Assembly: GCA_031376285.1 (NCBI GenBank)
Contig: JANMDN010000075.1
Location: forward strand, 80,388-144,387
Origin: JANMDN01 sp031376285
GTDB lineage: Bacteria; Actinomycetota; Thermoleophilia; Miltoncostaeales; Miltoncostaeaceae
Length of the DNA: 64,000 nt
Direction of reading: 5' to 3'
The number at the start of each line of letters is the position of its first letter. Within the stretch, counting starts at the first letter, position 1. A program made the position numbers and the translations under genes. Of this stretch, positions 30,610 to 38,518 are shown one piece after another. Below the pieces are notes generated by a model. The model was not told the DNA's origin. It made no database searches and saw only the letters and a list, made by a program, of their open reading frames with translations.

Positions 30610-31365
30610 GTGAGCGCCCCGCCCGCCACCGAACGCCGGCGGGCCGGCTGTCTGCCGCTCTGGGGCGAGATCCTTCTCTTCCTGGGACTGACGGTTGTGT
30701 ATGAGTGGCTGCGCGACCTGGTCGCGCCAGCCTCCCCCGAAGCGGCTCTTCAACACGCGCAGTCTGTCGTCAGCGCTGAGGAGAAGCTGAGTTTGTTTGT
30801 CGAGCCAGAACTTCAGCGATGGATTCAGGACATCCCAGGTGGCGAGAATCTCGTCTCCTGGCTCTATACCGCGGCCCACACGCCGGGCTTCATTCTCTTC
30901 TTCGTTTGGCTGTGGTGGCGCCACAGAGACCGCTACGGGTTTGTGCGATGCTGGTTCTGGGTCGCCCATGCGTTCGCGGTCGTCGTCTTCTGGCTCTGGC
31001 CGCTCGCCCCACCGCGCCTTGCCGGTCTCGGCCTCGCAGACCCCACGCAGAAGACCCTCGAGCTTGGTGGGGCGACGAGCTGGTTCCAGCCGTTTCGCAA
31101 TGAATACGCCGCGATGCCGTCGCTCCATGTCGGCTACACGGTCTTCTTCGCGGCCGCCATCACGATGATCGGCCTGACATGGAGGCGGTATCTGGCCTGG
31201 ATCTGGCCAACCGTGATCCTTGTGGTGGTGATGGCGACGGCAAACCACTATTGGCTTGACGGGGTCGGTGGGGCGTTCGTAATGGCGGTCGCGCTCGCGG
31301 TGACCTACGCGGCAGACCGCGTTGGAGGGTGGGGCTGGCGCCTCCCCTGGGAGCGAACCGCGTGA
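30610..31365 (+). CDS. PAP2-superfamily membrane phosphatase / Aur1-like transferase
   Basis: A 251-residue integral membrane protein with about six hydrophobic segments. Catalytic PAP2 motifs are AAMPSLHVGYTVFF (His) and NHYWLDGVGGAF (His-Asp). An upstream KxxxxxxRP-like motif is not clear, as in Aur1/inositolphosphotransferase-type members of the family. It may act on a lipid phosphate or transfer a phosphoinositol group. The GTG at 30610 is used; the longer ORF would run into the yajC promoter region. Its TGA overlaps the start of a glycosyltransferase gene, so a joint role in glycolipid assembly is likely. Confidence 0.83.
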   Translation: MSAPPATERRRAGCLPLWGEILLFLGLTVVYEWLRDLVAPASPEAALQHAQSVVSAEEKLSLFVEPELQRWIQDIPGGENLVSWLYTAAHTPGFILFFVWLWWRHRDRYGFVRCWFWVAHAFAVVVFWLWPLAPPRLAGLGLADPTQKTLELGGATSWFQPFRNEYAAMPSLHVGYTVFFAAAITMIGLTWRRYLAWIWPTVILVVVMATANHYWLDGVGGAFVMAVALAVTYAADRVGGWGWRLPWERTA

Positions 31366-32543
31366 AGATCGCGATGGTCACCGAGTACGCCTATCCGCTT
31401 CTCGGGGGTGTGCCGGAACACGTCCACTTCCTTTCGCGCGAGCTTGCACACCTCGGACACGAGGTCACCGTGATCACCGGCAAGCTGCACCGCGACACCC
31501 GCGACCATGACCGCGCTATCCAGGCCGAGGGTGGGTACCGGGTCGAGCGCGTCGGGCGCCTCGTGCCCATCTACATCAACGGATCGCTCGCGCGGGCGTC
31601 GGTGGGCTTTCGGGTAAAGCCCAGGATCGCGCGAGCGCTGGCCGACGCGGATGTGGTTCACGCGCAGGGTCTCGCCGCGCCGATGCTTCCGCTCTGGGCG
31701 CTTCGAACAAGCCGGGCTCCCGTCACCGTGGGAACGTTCCACACCTACTTCACGCCGACCGGCCACCGCCTCTACCGACTCTTCTTTGCCTATATCCGTG
31801 CGTCGCTTGCGCGCGTCGATCGCCAGATCGCCGTCTCCGATGCCTGTGTCGAGGCCATCGCGCCGCTCTTTCCCGGCCGCTTCGACGTCATCCCAAACGG
31901 CGTCGACTGCGATCTCTTTCGACCACTTCGGGCCGACGAGGCACGGCCGGCCGGCCCGCCGCGGATCCTGTTCATGGGGCGTTTCGACCCGAGAAACGGC
32001 CTGGACGTGCTGCTCGACGCCGCCGCCTCGCTGAAAGGGTCCGGCTATGACTTCGCCCTCGATGTCGTCGGCGATGGCCCCACTCGACGCCTCTACGAGC
32101 GTCAGGCTCGGCGGCTCGGGCTGTGGAATCACATCACGTGGCATGGGCTCATCCGCGAGGGGCGTGATCGCCTCTACCGCGAAGCGACGGTCTTCGCGAC
32201 GCCGTGCCACCTCGCGAGCTTCGGCGTCGTGCTCATCGAGGCGCTCGCGAGTGGCACGCCGATCGTCTGCGCCGACAACGTCGGCTTTCGCCAGGTGATT
32301 CGCGACGGCATGCCCGGAGCGTTCGTCCCGCCAAAGGACCCCGAGGCGCTCGCCGCGGCCATCGCGAGTCTGCTGGACAATCCACAGCGACGTACCCGCT
32401 GGGGCGCCGAGGGTCGCGACCTCTGCGTGGAGCGCTACTCATGGCCGAGCGTCGCCCGCCGCATCAGTGCCCTCTACGACGAAGTCCTGGCGGCAAAGCT
32501 TGTGTCAGGCACCACCGCCCCGACGCGCAACCGTCTGGCATAG
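31362..32543 (+). CDS. GT4-family glycosyltransferase (PimA/PimB-like)
   Basis: A 393-residue GT-B retaining glycosyltransferase. The acceptor-side glycine loop is YAYPLLGGVPEHVHFLS, the N-terminal domain has GTFHTYFTPTG and IPNGVDCDLF, and the donor site is ASFGVVLIEALASGTPIV with the paired glutamates of GT4. It resembles mannosyltransferases that build phosphatidylinositol mannosides, fitting the overlapping PAP2 gene upstream (GTGA). The last ~14 residues (LVSGTTAPTRNRLA) are encoded by the first unit of a palindromic repeat array, so the natural C-terminus was probably altered by repeat insertion. Confidence 0.88.
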   Translation: MKIAMVTEYAYPLLGGVPEHVHFLSRELAHLGHEVTVITGKLHRDTRDHDRAIQAEGGYRVERVGRLVPIYINGSLARASVGFRVKPRIARALADADVVHAQGLAAPMLPLWALRTSRAPVTVGTFHTYFTPTGHRLYRLFFAYIRASLARVDRQIAVSDACVEAIAPLFPGRFDVIPNGVDCDLFRPLRADEARPAGPPRILFMGRFDPRNGLDVLLDAAASLKGSGYDFALDVVGDGPTRRLYERQARRLGLWNHITWHGLIREGRDRLYREATVFATPCHLASFGVVLIEALASGTPIVCADNVGFRQVIRDGMPGAFVPPKDPEALAAAIASLLDNPQRRTRWGAEGRDLCVERYSWPSVARRISALYDEVLAAKLVSGTTAPTRNRLA

Positions 32544-32666
32544 AACAGGTGCCTGACAGAGGTGGTGTCAGGCACCACCGCCCCGACGCGCAATCGACTC
32601 GCCCAGAACAGGTGCCTGACACCGGGCCTCGCGCGCAATCGTCTCGCCCAGAACAGGTGCCTGACA
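32503..32666. repeat. Array of TGTCAGGCACC / GGTGCCTGACA palindromic repeats
   Basis: Inverted 11-mers occur at 32503-32513 (forward), 32548-32558 (inverse), 32566-32576 (forward), 32611-32621 (inverse) and 32656-32666 (inverse). The intervening 30-34 bases are also similar (CCCGACGCGCAA, CAGAACA). Copies can fold as hairpins. The array starts inside the glycosyltransferase gene and ends 12 bases from the ruvB stop, filling the convergent gap. Spacing is irregular and units are inverted, so it is REP-like and not CRISPR. Confidence 0.8.
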
Positions 32667-32678
32667 CAGGCCTCGGCC

Positions 32679-33710
32679 CTACTCGAAGAGGCGTTGGGGG
32701 TCCTCGGAGCGTCGGGGTTCCGCCAAGCCAAGGTGCCGGTACGCGCGCGGCGCCGCGACACGGCCACGTGGAGTCCGCAGAAGCAGACCCTCCTGAAGGA
32801 GGTACGGCTCGTAGACATCCTCGATGGTGTCGGGCGACTCGCCGACCGCGTCCGAGAGCGTGTTCAGGCCGACCGCCCGGCCCTCGAAGGTCTCGCACAA
32901 GACGCGCAGCAGCTTCCGATCAAGCTCGTCGAGACCCAGCGCGTCGACCTCCAGAAGCGCCAGGGCGCGCTCAGCAACGTCACGATCGACAACGGGGTGC
33001 CCGTGGACCTGCGCGACGTCTCGCACCCGTCGCAGCAGTCGGTTCGCGATGCGCGGGGTGCCCCGCGAGCGACGGGCGATCGCGTCCGCGCCGCCTTCGT
33101 CCAGGCGTACATCGAGGAGGCCTGCCGAGCGTACGACGATCGCAGCGAGCTCCTCAGGGCGGTAGTAGTCCAGCCGCTCGACGACGCCGAAGCGGTCCCG
33201 AAGGGGTGTCGTGAGGAGTCCGCTACGGGTCGTCGCCCCGACGAGGGTAAAGCGCGGGATGTCCAGGCGGAGCGTTCGGGCGGTTGGCCCCTGGCCGAGG
33301 ATGACGTCCATCTGGAAGTCCTCCATGGCGGGGTAGAGCACCTCCTCGACCGCACGACTCAGGCGGTGGATCTCGTCGATGAAGAGCACGTCACGCGGCC
33401 CGAGCGCCGTCAGGATCGCGGCCAGATCGCCTTTTCGCTCGATGACGGGCCCGCTCGTCTGATGAAACGCGACGCCGAGTTCGTTGGCAAGAATCGCGGC
33501 AAGGGACGTTTTCCCGAGACCAGGCGGGCCAGCGAGCAGGACGTGATCGAGCGCCTCACCCCGAGCAGTGGCCGCGGTGAGGAAGATCCGGAGCTTCTGT
33601 CGGATCGCGTCTTGTCCGGTGAACGCGTCGAGCGATCGGGGCCGAAGCGATCCGTCGAGGTCGTCCTCACCCGGGGCTGCGACCGACTCGTTCAGGCGCT
33701 CGTCGTTCAC
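32679..33710 (-). CDS. ruvB: Holliday junction branch-migration ATPase RuvB
   Basis: A 343-residue AAA motor that drives branch migration with RuvA. Walker A is GPPGLGKTS (61-69), Walker B LFIDEIHRL, the Arg-finger region VGATTRSGLLTTPLRDRFG, and the C-terminal winged helix runs to EPYLLQEGLLLRTPRGR. The ATG at 33710 overlaps the ruvA stop (ATGA). Last gene of a long minus-strand run; a repeat array follows. Confidence 0.97.
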   Translation of the reverse strand: MNDERLNESVAAPGEDDLDGSLRPRSLDAFTGQDAIRQKLRIFLTAATARGEALDHVLLAGPPGLGKTSLAAILANELGVAFHQTSGPVIERKGDLAAILTALGPRDVLFIDEIHRLSRAVEEVLYPAMEDFQMDVILGQGPTARTLRLDIPRFTLVGATTRSGLLTTPLRDRFGVVERLDYYRPEELAAIVVRSAGLLDVRLDEGGADAIARRSRGTPRIANRLLRRVRDVAQVHGHPVVDRDVAERALALLEVDALGLDELDRKLLRVLCETFEGRAVGLNTLSDAVGESPDTIEDVYEPYLLQEGLLLRTPRGRVAAPRAYRHLGLAEPRRSEDPQRLFE

Positions 33711-34306
33711 GACTTACGGAGGCCGGCAAGGCCATGGCGAATGAGGGCCTCGGCGTCGACTCCGGATGGCGCGCTGGCGAGGGCAGCGTCGGCCTCCTCA
33801 CCCCGAAAGCCGAGTGCGACGAGGGCGTCGCGCGCCGCGAGGAATGCCTCGGCGGTGTTCGCGCCGGCGGATCCGTCGCCCTCACCGGTTGGCGTGGCGG
33901 GGCCGGCGGTGATGCGGTCGCGAAGATCCAGGACGACTCGCTCGGCCGTGCGCTTTCCGACGCCAGCCGCGCGTTGAATCTTGGCGGTGTCGCCCCGGGC
34001 GATGGCGAGGCGCACGCCGTCCGCGTCGTCGACGCCGAGAATGGCGAGCGCCATCCGTGGCCCGACCCCACTCACGCTGATGAGCTGGTCAAACAGGCGC
34101 CGCTCGACATCATCGGTAAAGCCATAGAGATCGAGGGCGTCCTCCCGCACGACGAGATGAGTGGTCAAGCGCACCGTCTGGCCGACGGCTGGCAGTGCTC
34201 GCGCAGACGACGCCGAGACGCGGAGCAGGAGCCCCACGCCACCAACTTCCACGACGACCGCGTCGGCTTCGACCGCCGCGAGCCGCCCAACGACCGATCG
34301 GATCAC
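33707..34306 (-). CDS. ruvA: Holliday junction DNA-binding protein RuvA
   Basis: A 199-residue protein with the N-terminal OB fold (MIRSVVGRLAAVEADAVVVEV), tandem helix-hairpin-helix motifs (LISVSGVGPRMALAIL and IQRAAGVGKRTAERVVLDL) and the small C-terminal domain that contacts RuvB (DALVALGFRGEEADAAL). It forms the tetramer that grips the junction. Start is GTG at 34306, 10 bases after ruvC; stop overlaps ruvB. Confidence 0.96.
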   Translation of the reverse strand: MIRSVVGRLAAVEADAVVVEVGGVGLLLRVSASSARALPAVGQTVRLTTHLVVREDALDLYGFTDDVERRLFDQLISVSGVGPRMALAILGVDDADGVRLAIARGDTAKIQRAAGVGKRTAERVVLDLRDRITAGPATPTGEGDGSAGANTAEAFLAARDALVALGFRGEEADAALASAPSGVDAEALIRHGLAGLRKS

Positions 34307-34316
34307 ACGGCCGAGG

Positions 34317-34805
34317 TTACCGGGCGCGCCCGACGGCCGAGCGGAACGGCTCGGCGCTCAGATGACAGATCGCGGCGGCAAGCGCGTCGGCCTCGTGATC
34401 GGTCCCAAGGCTTGCCGAGCAGAGCTTGCCGACCATCATTCGAATCTGAGCCTTGTCGGCACGTCCGCTGCCGGTGACGGCCTGCTTGATCGCGCTCGGC
34501 GTGTACTCGGTCACGGGAACCGACGCAGCGGCAACCGCGGCGAGTAGTGCGCCCCGGGCTTCGGCCATCGCCATCGCCGAGCGGCTCACCGGGTGGACAA
34601 ACCAACTCTCGATCGCGGCCGACGCGATCGGATGCGCCGCAAGGACCGCGCCAATCCCAGCCGACAGCGAATGGAGGCGCTCCGCGTGCGGCGTGCGTGG
34701 CGATGTGGTGAGCGTCCCCACCGCGACTGCCCGCAGACGCGATCCCTCGGATGAGAGAACCGCGAACCCGGTGGAGGCAAGGCCAGGGTCGATCCCGAGG
34801 ATCAC
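34317..34805 (-). CDS. ruvC: Holliday junction resolvase RuvC
   Basis: A 162-residue endonuclease of the RNase H fold. The catalytic acids are visible in MILGIDPGLASTGFAVL (Asp6), AAIESWF (Glu), and the terminal DHEADALAAAICH pair. VTGSGRADKAQIRMMV is the junction-binding helix region. The GTG start overlaps the yebC stop as GTGA, so the order yebC-ruvC-ruvA-ruvB is a coupled unit as in many actinobacteria. Confidence 0.96.
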   Translation of the reverse strand: MILGIDPGLASTGFAVLSSEGSRLRAVAVGTLTTSPRTPHAERLHSLSAGIGAVLAAHPIASAAIESWFVHPVSRSAMAMAEARGALLAAVAAASVPVTEYTPSAIKQAVTGSGRADKAQIRMMVGKLCSASLGTDHEADALAAAICHLSAEPFRSAVGRAR

Positions 34806-35551
34806 CCCGCGACCGCTTCGAGCACGGCCTCCGAGATGTCGAAGTTGGCGTGGACCTCCTGGACGTCGTCGTTCTCTTCGAGATGGTCGACGAGCCGAAG
34901 CACCTGACGAGCTTCCTTCTCGGCCGTCTCGACCGTCGTCTTCGCGATCATGGTCAGCTCCGCCGAGCCGTAGGCGATCTCGGCCGCCTCGAGCGCTCCG
35001 CGAACCGCCATCAGCTCAGCAGGGTCGGTCGTGACCTGCCAGTGCTCGCCGTCTTCGGAGATGTCCTGCGCTCCGGATTCGAGGGCAATGTCCATGAGCT
35101 TGTCCTCGTCAACGGTGCCCTTGTCGATCACGATCACTCCGCGGCGTTCGAACTGCCACGCGACGCTGCCGGGGGTGCCGAGGGCGCCGCCGTTCTTGGC
35201 GAAGATGTGGCGCACATCGCTTGCCGTGCGGTTCCGGTTGTCGGTGAGTGCCTGCACGAGGAAGGCCACGCCGCCCGGTCCGTATCCCTCATAGCTCACG
35301 AACTCGTAGGCCGCTCCCTCGGCGCCCCCGGCCCCGCGCTGAATCGCCCGCTCGATGTTGTCTTTGGGCATCGAGTTGTCGCGGGCTTTTTGGACCGCGA
35401 CGGCGAGCGCGGTATTGCCCTCGGGGTCTCCCCCGCCCTCTTTCGCCGCGACGATGATCGCCCGCGAGAGCTTCGAGAAGAGCTGGCCACGCTTCGCGTC
35501 GTTTGCGCCTTTCTTGCGCTTGATCGTCGCCCACTTACTGTGCCCGGACAC
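34802..35551 (-). CDS. yebC: YebC/PmpR-family transcription/translation factor
   Basis: A 249-residue member of the TACO1/YebC family starting MSGHSKWATIKRKKGANDAKRG, with the family-typical GYGPGGVAFLVQALTDNRNR and FERRGVIVIDK segments. Roles described in the family include DNA-binding regulation and helping ribosomes through proline stretches. The GTG at 35551 is favoured over a TTG one codon earlier because GGGAGGG is well placed. It overlaps the end of pdxT by 17 bases and ruvC by 4. Confidence 0.94.
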   Translation of the reverse strand: MSGHSKWATIKRKKGANDAKRGQLFSKLSRAIIVAAKEGGGDPEGNTALAVAVQKARDNSMPKDNIERAIQRGAGGAEGAAYEFVSYEGYGPGGVAFLVQALTDNRNRTASDVRHIFAKNGGALGTPGSVAWQFERRGVIVIDKGTVDEDKLMDIALESGAQDISEDGEHWQVTTDPAELMAVRGALEAAEIAYGSAELTMIAKTTVETAEKEARQVLRLVDHLEENDDVQEVHANFDISEAVLEAVAG

Positions 35552-36179
35552 CAAACCCTCCCGTTGTCACGTCGGCGCGACGATCGTCGCGCCCAATCCC
35601 GTCCAAGAACCACCGGTGCAGTCGTCGGTCGTCGGTCAGCTCCGGATGGAACGCGGTTACCAGCATATTGCCTTGGCGGGCGGCGACAACCCGCCCGGCG
35701 TGCTCAGCAAGCACCTCCACCGACGGCCCCACCGACTCGACCCATGGGGCGCGGATGAAGACGCCGATCATGGGAGGGCTCCCGATCACCGGTACGTCGA
35801 TGGGCGCCTCAAACGACGCGCATTGGCGCCCGTACCCGTTGCGACGAACAACGATGTCCATACCGCCGATGAGAGGCTGTGGCCCGCCTGTGGTGTCGCT
35901 TGCCAGCATGATCATGCCGGCGCACGTCCCAAAGACCGGAAGCCCATCGGCGACCCGAGCGGCGATCTCTGCGAGGAGGCCACTTTCGCCCGCGACCCTT
36001 CCGAGCGTCGTGCTCTCACCTCCGGGGATGATCAGCCCATCCACGCCCGCCATGTCGGCCACCGAGCGCACCCGGCGGCTCCGACCACCGATCGCGGCGA
36101 GTGCCTCCTCGTGCTCCGCGAACGCGCCCTGAACCGCCAGCACCCCGATGAGGGGGCGCGGTGCGGTCCGGCTGGTCAC
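35535..36179 (-). CDS. pdxT: Pyridoxal 5'-phosphate synthase glutaminase subunit PdxT
   Basis: A 214-residue class I glutaminase that feeds ammonia to PdxS. Motifs are IGVLAVQGAFAEHEEAL, the oxyanion loop PGGESTTLGR, the nucleophile Cys in FGTCAGMIML, and the His-Glu pair in TAFHPELTDD. The GTG start at 36179 overlaps the pdxS stop (GTGA), giving 1:1 coupling with its partner. Confidence 0.96.
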   Translation of the reverse strand: MTSRTAPRPLIGVLAVQGAFAEHEEALAAIGGRSRRVRSVADMAGVDGLIIPGGESTTLGRVAGESGLLAEIAARVADGLPVFGTCAGMIMLASDTTGGPQPLIGGMDIVVRRNGYGRQCASFEAPIDVPVIGSPPMIGVFIRAPWVESVGPSVEVLAEHAGRVVAARQGNMLVTAFHPELTDDRRLHRWFLDGIGRDDRRADVTTGGFGVRAQ

Positions 36180-37084
36180 CAACCGCGTCCCTGAAGGAGC
36201 CCTTCGGCGCCAAGCTCGGCGATCTCGCGGCCGACCATCGCCTCACCAAGGTCGCGAGACACGCGTGCGATGACCTCGGCGTCCTCGAAGTTCGTCACCG
36301 CTTCGACGATCGCGCGGGCCCGTCGCGCCGGGTCGCCGCTCTTGTAGATGCCGCTTCCGACAAAGATTCCTTCGGCGCCGAGTTGCATCATCAGCGCGGC
36401 ATCGGCGGGTGTCGCGACGCCACCTGCGCAAAACAGCACCACTGGGAGACGCCCCTCACGCGCAACCTGCTCGACGAGGTCAACCGGGGCGCGCAGGTCA
36501 CGGGCCGCAGCGAAGAGTTCCTGGGGGCGAAGCGTGCCAAGACGTCGAATCTCGCCGAGGATGGTCCGCATGTGCCGGACGGCTTCGACGACGTTGCCCG
36601 TGCCTGCCTCGCCCTTTGAACGGATCATTGCGGCTCCCTCACCGATCCGCCGCAGGGCCTCACCGAGGTCGGTGGCGCCACAGACAAATGGCACCGTGAA
36701 GGCGCGCTTGTCGACGTGGTGGGCCTCGTCGGCCGGGGTGAGGACCTCGCTCTCGTCGATGTAGTCGACGTCGAGCGCCTGAAGAACCTGTGCCTCGACA
36801 AAGTGCCCAATCCGGCACTTCGCCATGACCGGAATCGTCACGGCCTCCTGAATCCCGGTGATCATCTCGGGGTCACTCATCCGCGCGACGCCCCCGTCGG
36901 CACGGATGTCGGCTGGAATCCGTTCGAGGGCCATCACGGCGACGGCGCCGGCGTCCTGGGCAATCACGGCCTGCGCTGGAGTCGTCACGTCCATGATGAC
37001 GCCGCCCTTGAGCATCCTCGCCAACCCGTGCTTTGCCCGGTCGGTTCCCGTCTGCCCGTTCACCGCGTTTGCCTTGTCGTGCAT
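36176..37084 (-). CDS. pdxS: Pyridoxal 5'-phosphate synthase lyase subunit PdxS
   Basis: A 302-residue TIM-barrel PLP synthase that condenses ribose 5-phosphate, glyceraldehyde 3-phosphate and ammonia. Diagnostic segments are MLKGGVIMDVTTPAQAVIAQ with the first catalytic lysine near the start, ARMSDPEMI, KCRIGHFVEAQ, IDESEVLTPADE, and the second active-site lysine in MIRSKGEAGTGNV. The ATG at 37084 gives the usual length; upstream in-frame sequence is shadow of the RpiR gene. De novo B6 synthesis here supplies PLP enzymes such as ThrC. Confidence 0.97.
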   Translation of the reverse strand: MHDKANAVNGQTGTDRAKHGLARMLKGGVIMDVTTPAQAVIAQDAGAVAVMALERIPADIRADGGVARMSDPEMITGIQEAVTIPVMAKCRIGHFVEAQVLQALDVDYIDESEVLTPADEAHHVDKRAFTVPFVCGATDLGEALRRIGEGAAMIRSKGEAGTGNVVEAVRHMRTILGEIRRLGTLRPQELFAAARDLRAPVDLVEQVAREGRLPVVLFCAGGVATPADAALMMQLGAEGIFVGSGIYKSGDPARRARAIVEAVTNFEDAEVIARVSRDLGEAMVGREIAELGAEGLLQGRGW

Positions 37085-37151
37085 GCGCCCTTCCCCGTCT
37101 GCGGCCGGCCAGTCCAGCCCTCCCGCAAAGTCTAGCTCGGGTAACTCCAGA

Positions 37152-37967
37152 TCAGTTGGCAGCCGCCGCGAGGTCTCGAACCGCTGCCGGAGCGACGATG
37201 CCTGCGGCGAGGGCCTGTGCAACCGCGACCATGGCGACGAGGCCCGGCTGGCCGGCGCGGTCATCGGCCGGAACCACTCGGCAGAGTCCCCCGCGCGCAA
37301 GCGGTGAGAGCGCGGAGTCGACCAGGACCCCTGCCGGTACCCCCGCAGACGAGGCAGCCCGGAGCGCCGCCTCGGCCACCGTGATCTCTCGACCAATCCC
37401 GACCGCGATGACGGCGCCGCTGCGCGGAAGCGCGGCGAAGCGCGCCCGGTCGCGAGCGGAGAGACTTTCGACGACAATCAGTGCACGTCCCGCGCGAGCG
37501 AGGCGCTCTTCGAGGACCGCGATGACCGGACGCGCGTGGCCCTCACCCGCCAGCAGGAGTGGGCTCCGACACGCAAGCGACGCGATGATGGGGCTGAGGC
37601 CCGCCGCCGACAGCCGCTCAGACACGTCCTCGAGCGACATGCGGTCAGCGGCGAGTGCCCGACCGACCGGGTCGTTTGCGGCGATGCCAGTCGGTGCCGC
37701 GTGAAGTGGCGATGGCCCGGTGGCGCGGCGCTGAACCTGGCGCACGAGTCGCTGCACCGCCGGGTAGCCGGAGAATCCGAGCGACTGGGCAAAGCGCACG
37801 ACGGTCGCCGGGCTGCAATGCGCGGCAGCGGCGACCTCCTGTGCGGAGAGAAGGGGGAGCTCGGTCACGTGGTCGGCGAGGTAACGCGCGAGCGACTGTT
37901 GCGCAGGCGAGAAACGACCGAAGTCGCGACGGAGCGTTTCGAGGAGGCGATCGACGTCTGTGCTCAC
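37152..37967 (-). CDS. MurR/RpiR-family transcriptional regulator
   Basis: A 271-residue regulator with an N-terminal RpiR helix-turn-helix (FSPAQQSLARYLADHVTELP, then EVAAAAHCSPATVVRFAQSLGFSGYP) and a C-terminal SIS-type sugar-phosphate domain that is degenerate in its middle. RpiR proteins usually respond to phosphosugars. It lies 67 bases upstream of pdxS on the same strand; since PdxS uses ribose and triose phosphates, control of pdxST is a reasonable inference. GTG 37967 is chosen as start; an ATG farther upstream is possible. Confidence 0.85.
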   Translation of the reverse strand: MSTDVDRLLETLRRDFGRFSPAQQSLARYLADHVTELPLLSAQEVAAAAHCSPATVVRFAQSLGFSGYPAVQRLVRQVQRRATGPSPLHAAPTGIAANDPVGRALAADRMSLEDVSERLSAAGLSPIIASLACRSPLLLAGEGHARPVIAVLEERLARAGRALIVVESLSARDRARFAALPRSGAVIAVGIGREITVAEAALRAASSAGVPAGVLVDSALSPLARGGLCRVVPADDRAGQPGLVAMVAVAQALAAGIVAPAAVRDLAAAAN

Positions 37968-38028
37968 GGCGTCATGTTTCGACGCCGACCCCCACTTGCC
38001 CTGCATCGGAACCGTCCAAAGCTCCCGC

Positions 38029-38517
38029 CTACCGTGATGCGGGCTCGATCGTGGCCACGAGGCGTCCGCCAACCCACGCCCGAATCCTCGAAACGGGCTC
38101 GCGGCCGACGCGACGGGCGACGCGGTAGATCGTCGTTGATCGCCCCGGTGCGATCACGATCGGCTCGCGGCGTTGGCGCTGCCACCAGCGCAGATCGTCG
38201 CCGCGAAGCCAACTCGCCAGCGGCCGCAGCACGACCACGCGACCCGACGGACCTGTAGCGAACAGCACCGGTACTCGCACACCACGATCAGTTCGGTTGA
38301 CCAGCGCGATCGTCGCCAAGCGATGGTCGGTGGCGCTCGGCAGAATGGCGCGCAGCCGATCACTCGTCGCGTCGCGGGCCGCGAAGTCGAGGGCGATACC
38401 GAGACCCTGACCGGTCGTCGCCACAAAGTAGTCCGTCGGCGCCCTGTCCTCAGCTCGCGCCGTGCCAACGGCGAGCAGTGCGCAGACCAGCGCAAGGCGG
38501 ACCGCGATCAAGCCCAT
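38029..38517 (-). CDS. Secreted hypothetical protein (162 aa)
   Basis: Begins with a clear signal peptide (MGLIAVRLALVCALLAVGTA, likely cleavage near ARA-ED). The mature part is beta-rich, with IALVNRTDRGVRVPVLFATG and PGRSTTIYRVARRVG, suggestive of an immunoglobulin-like or cupredoxin-type sandwich, but no family is recognised and there are no cysteines. The ATG lies 1 base after the ligD stop, so it is co-transcribed with a DNA repair ligase, which is an odd pairing. Confidence 0.72.
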   Translation of the reverse strand: MGLIAVRLALVCALLAVGTARAEDRAPTDYFVATTGQGLGIALDFAARDATSDRLRAILPSATDHRLATIALVNRTDRGVRVPVLFATGPSGRVVVLRPLASWLRGDDLRWWQRQRREPIVIAPGRSTTIYRVARRVGREPVSRIRAWVGGRLVATIEPASR

Positions 38518-38518
38518 C

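Noticed and set aside
32503..32666. CRISPR array
   Set aside because: Repeats are inverted, spaced 18-63 bases apart with similar spacers, and no cas genes are present; it is a REP-like palindrome array.
32562..33977. 471-codon plus-strand ORF
   Set aside because: Reverse shadow of ruvB; its first residues are only repeat-encoded RNRLAQNRCLT peptides.
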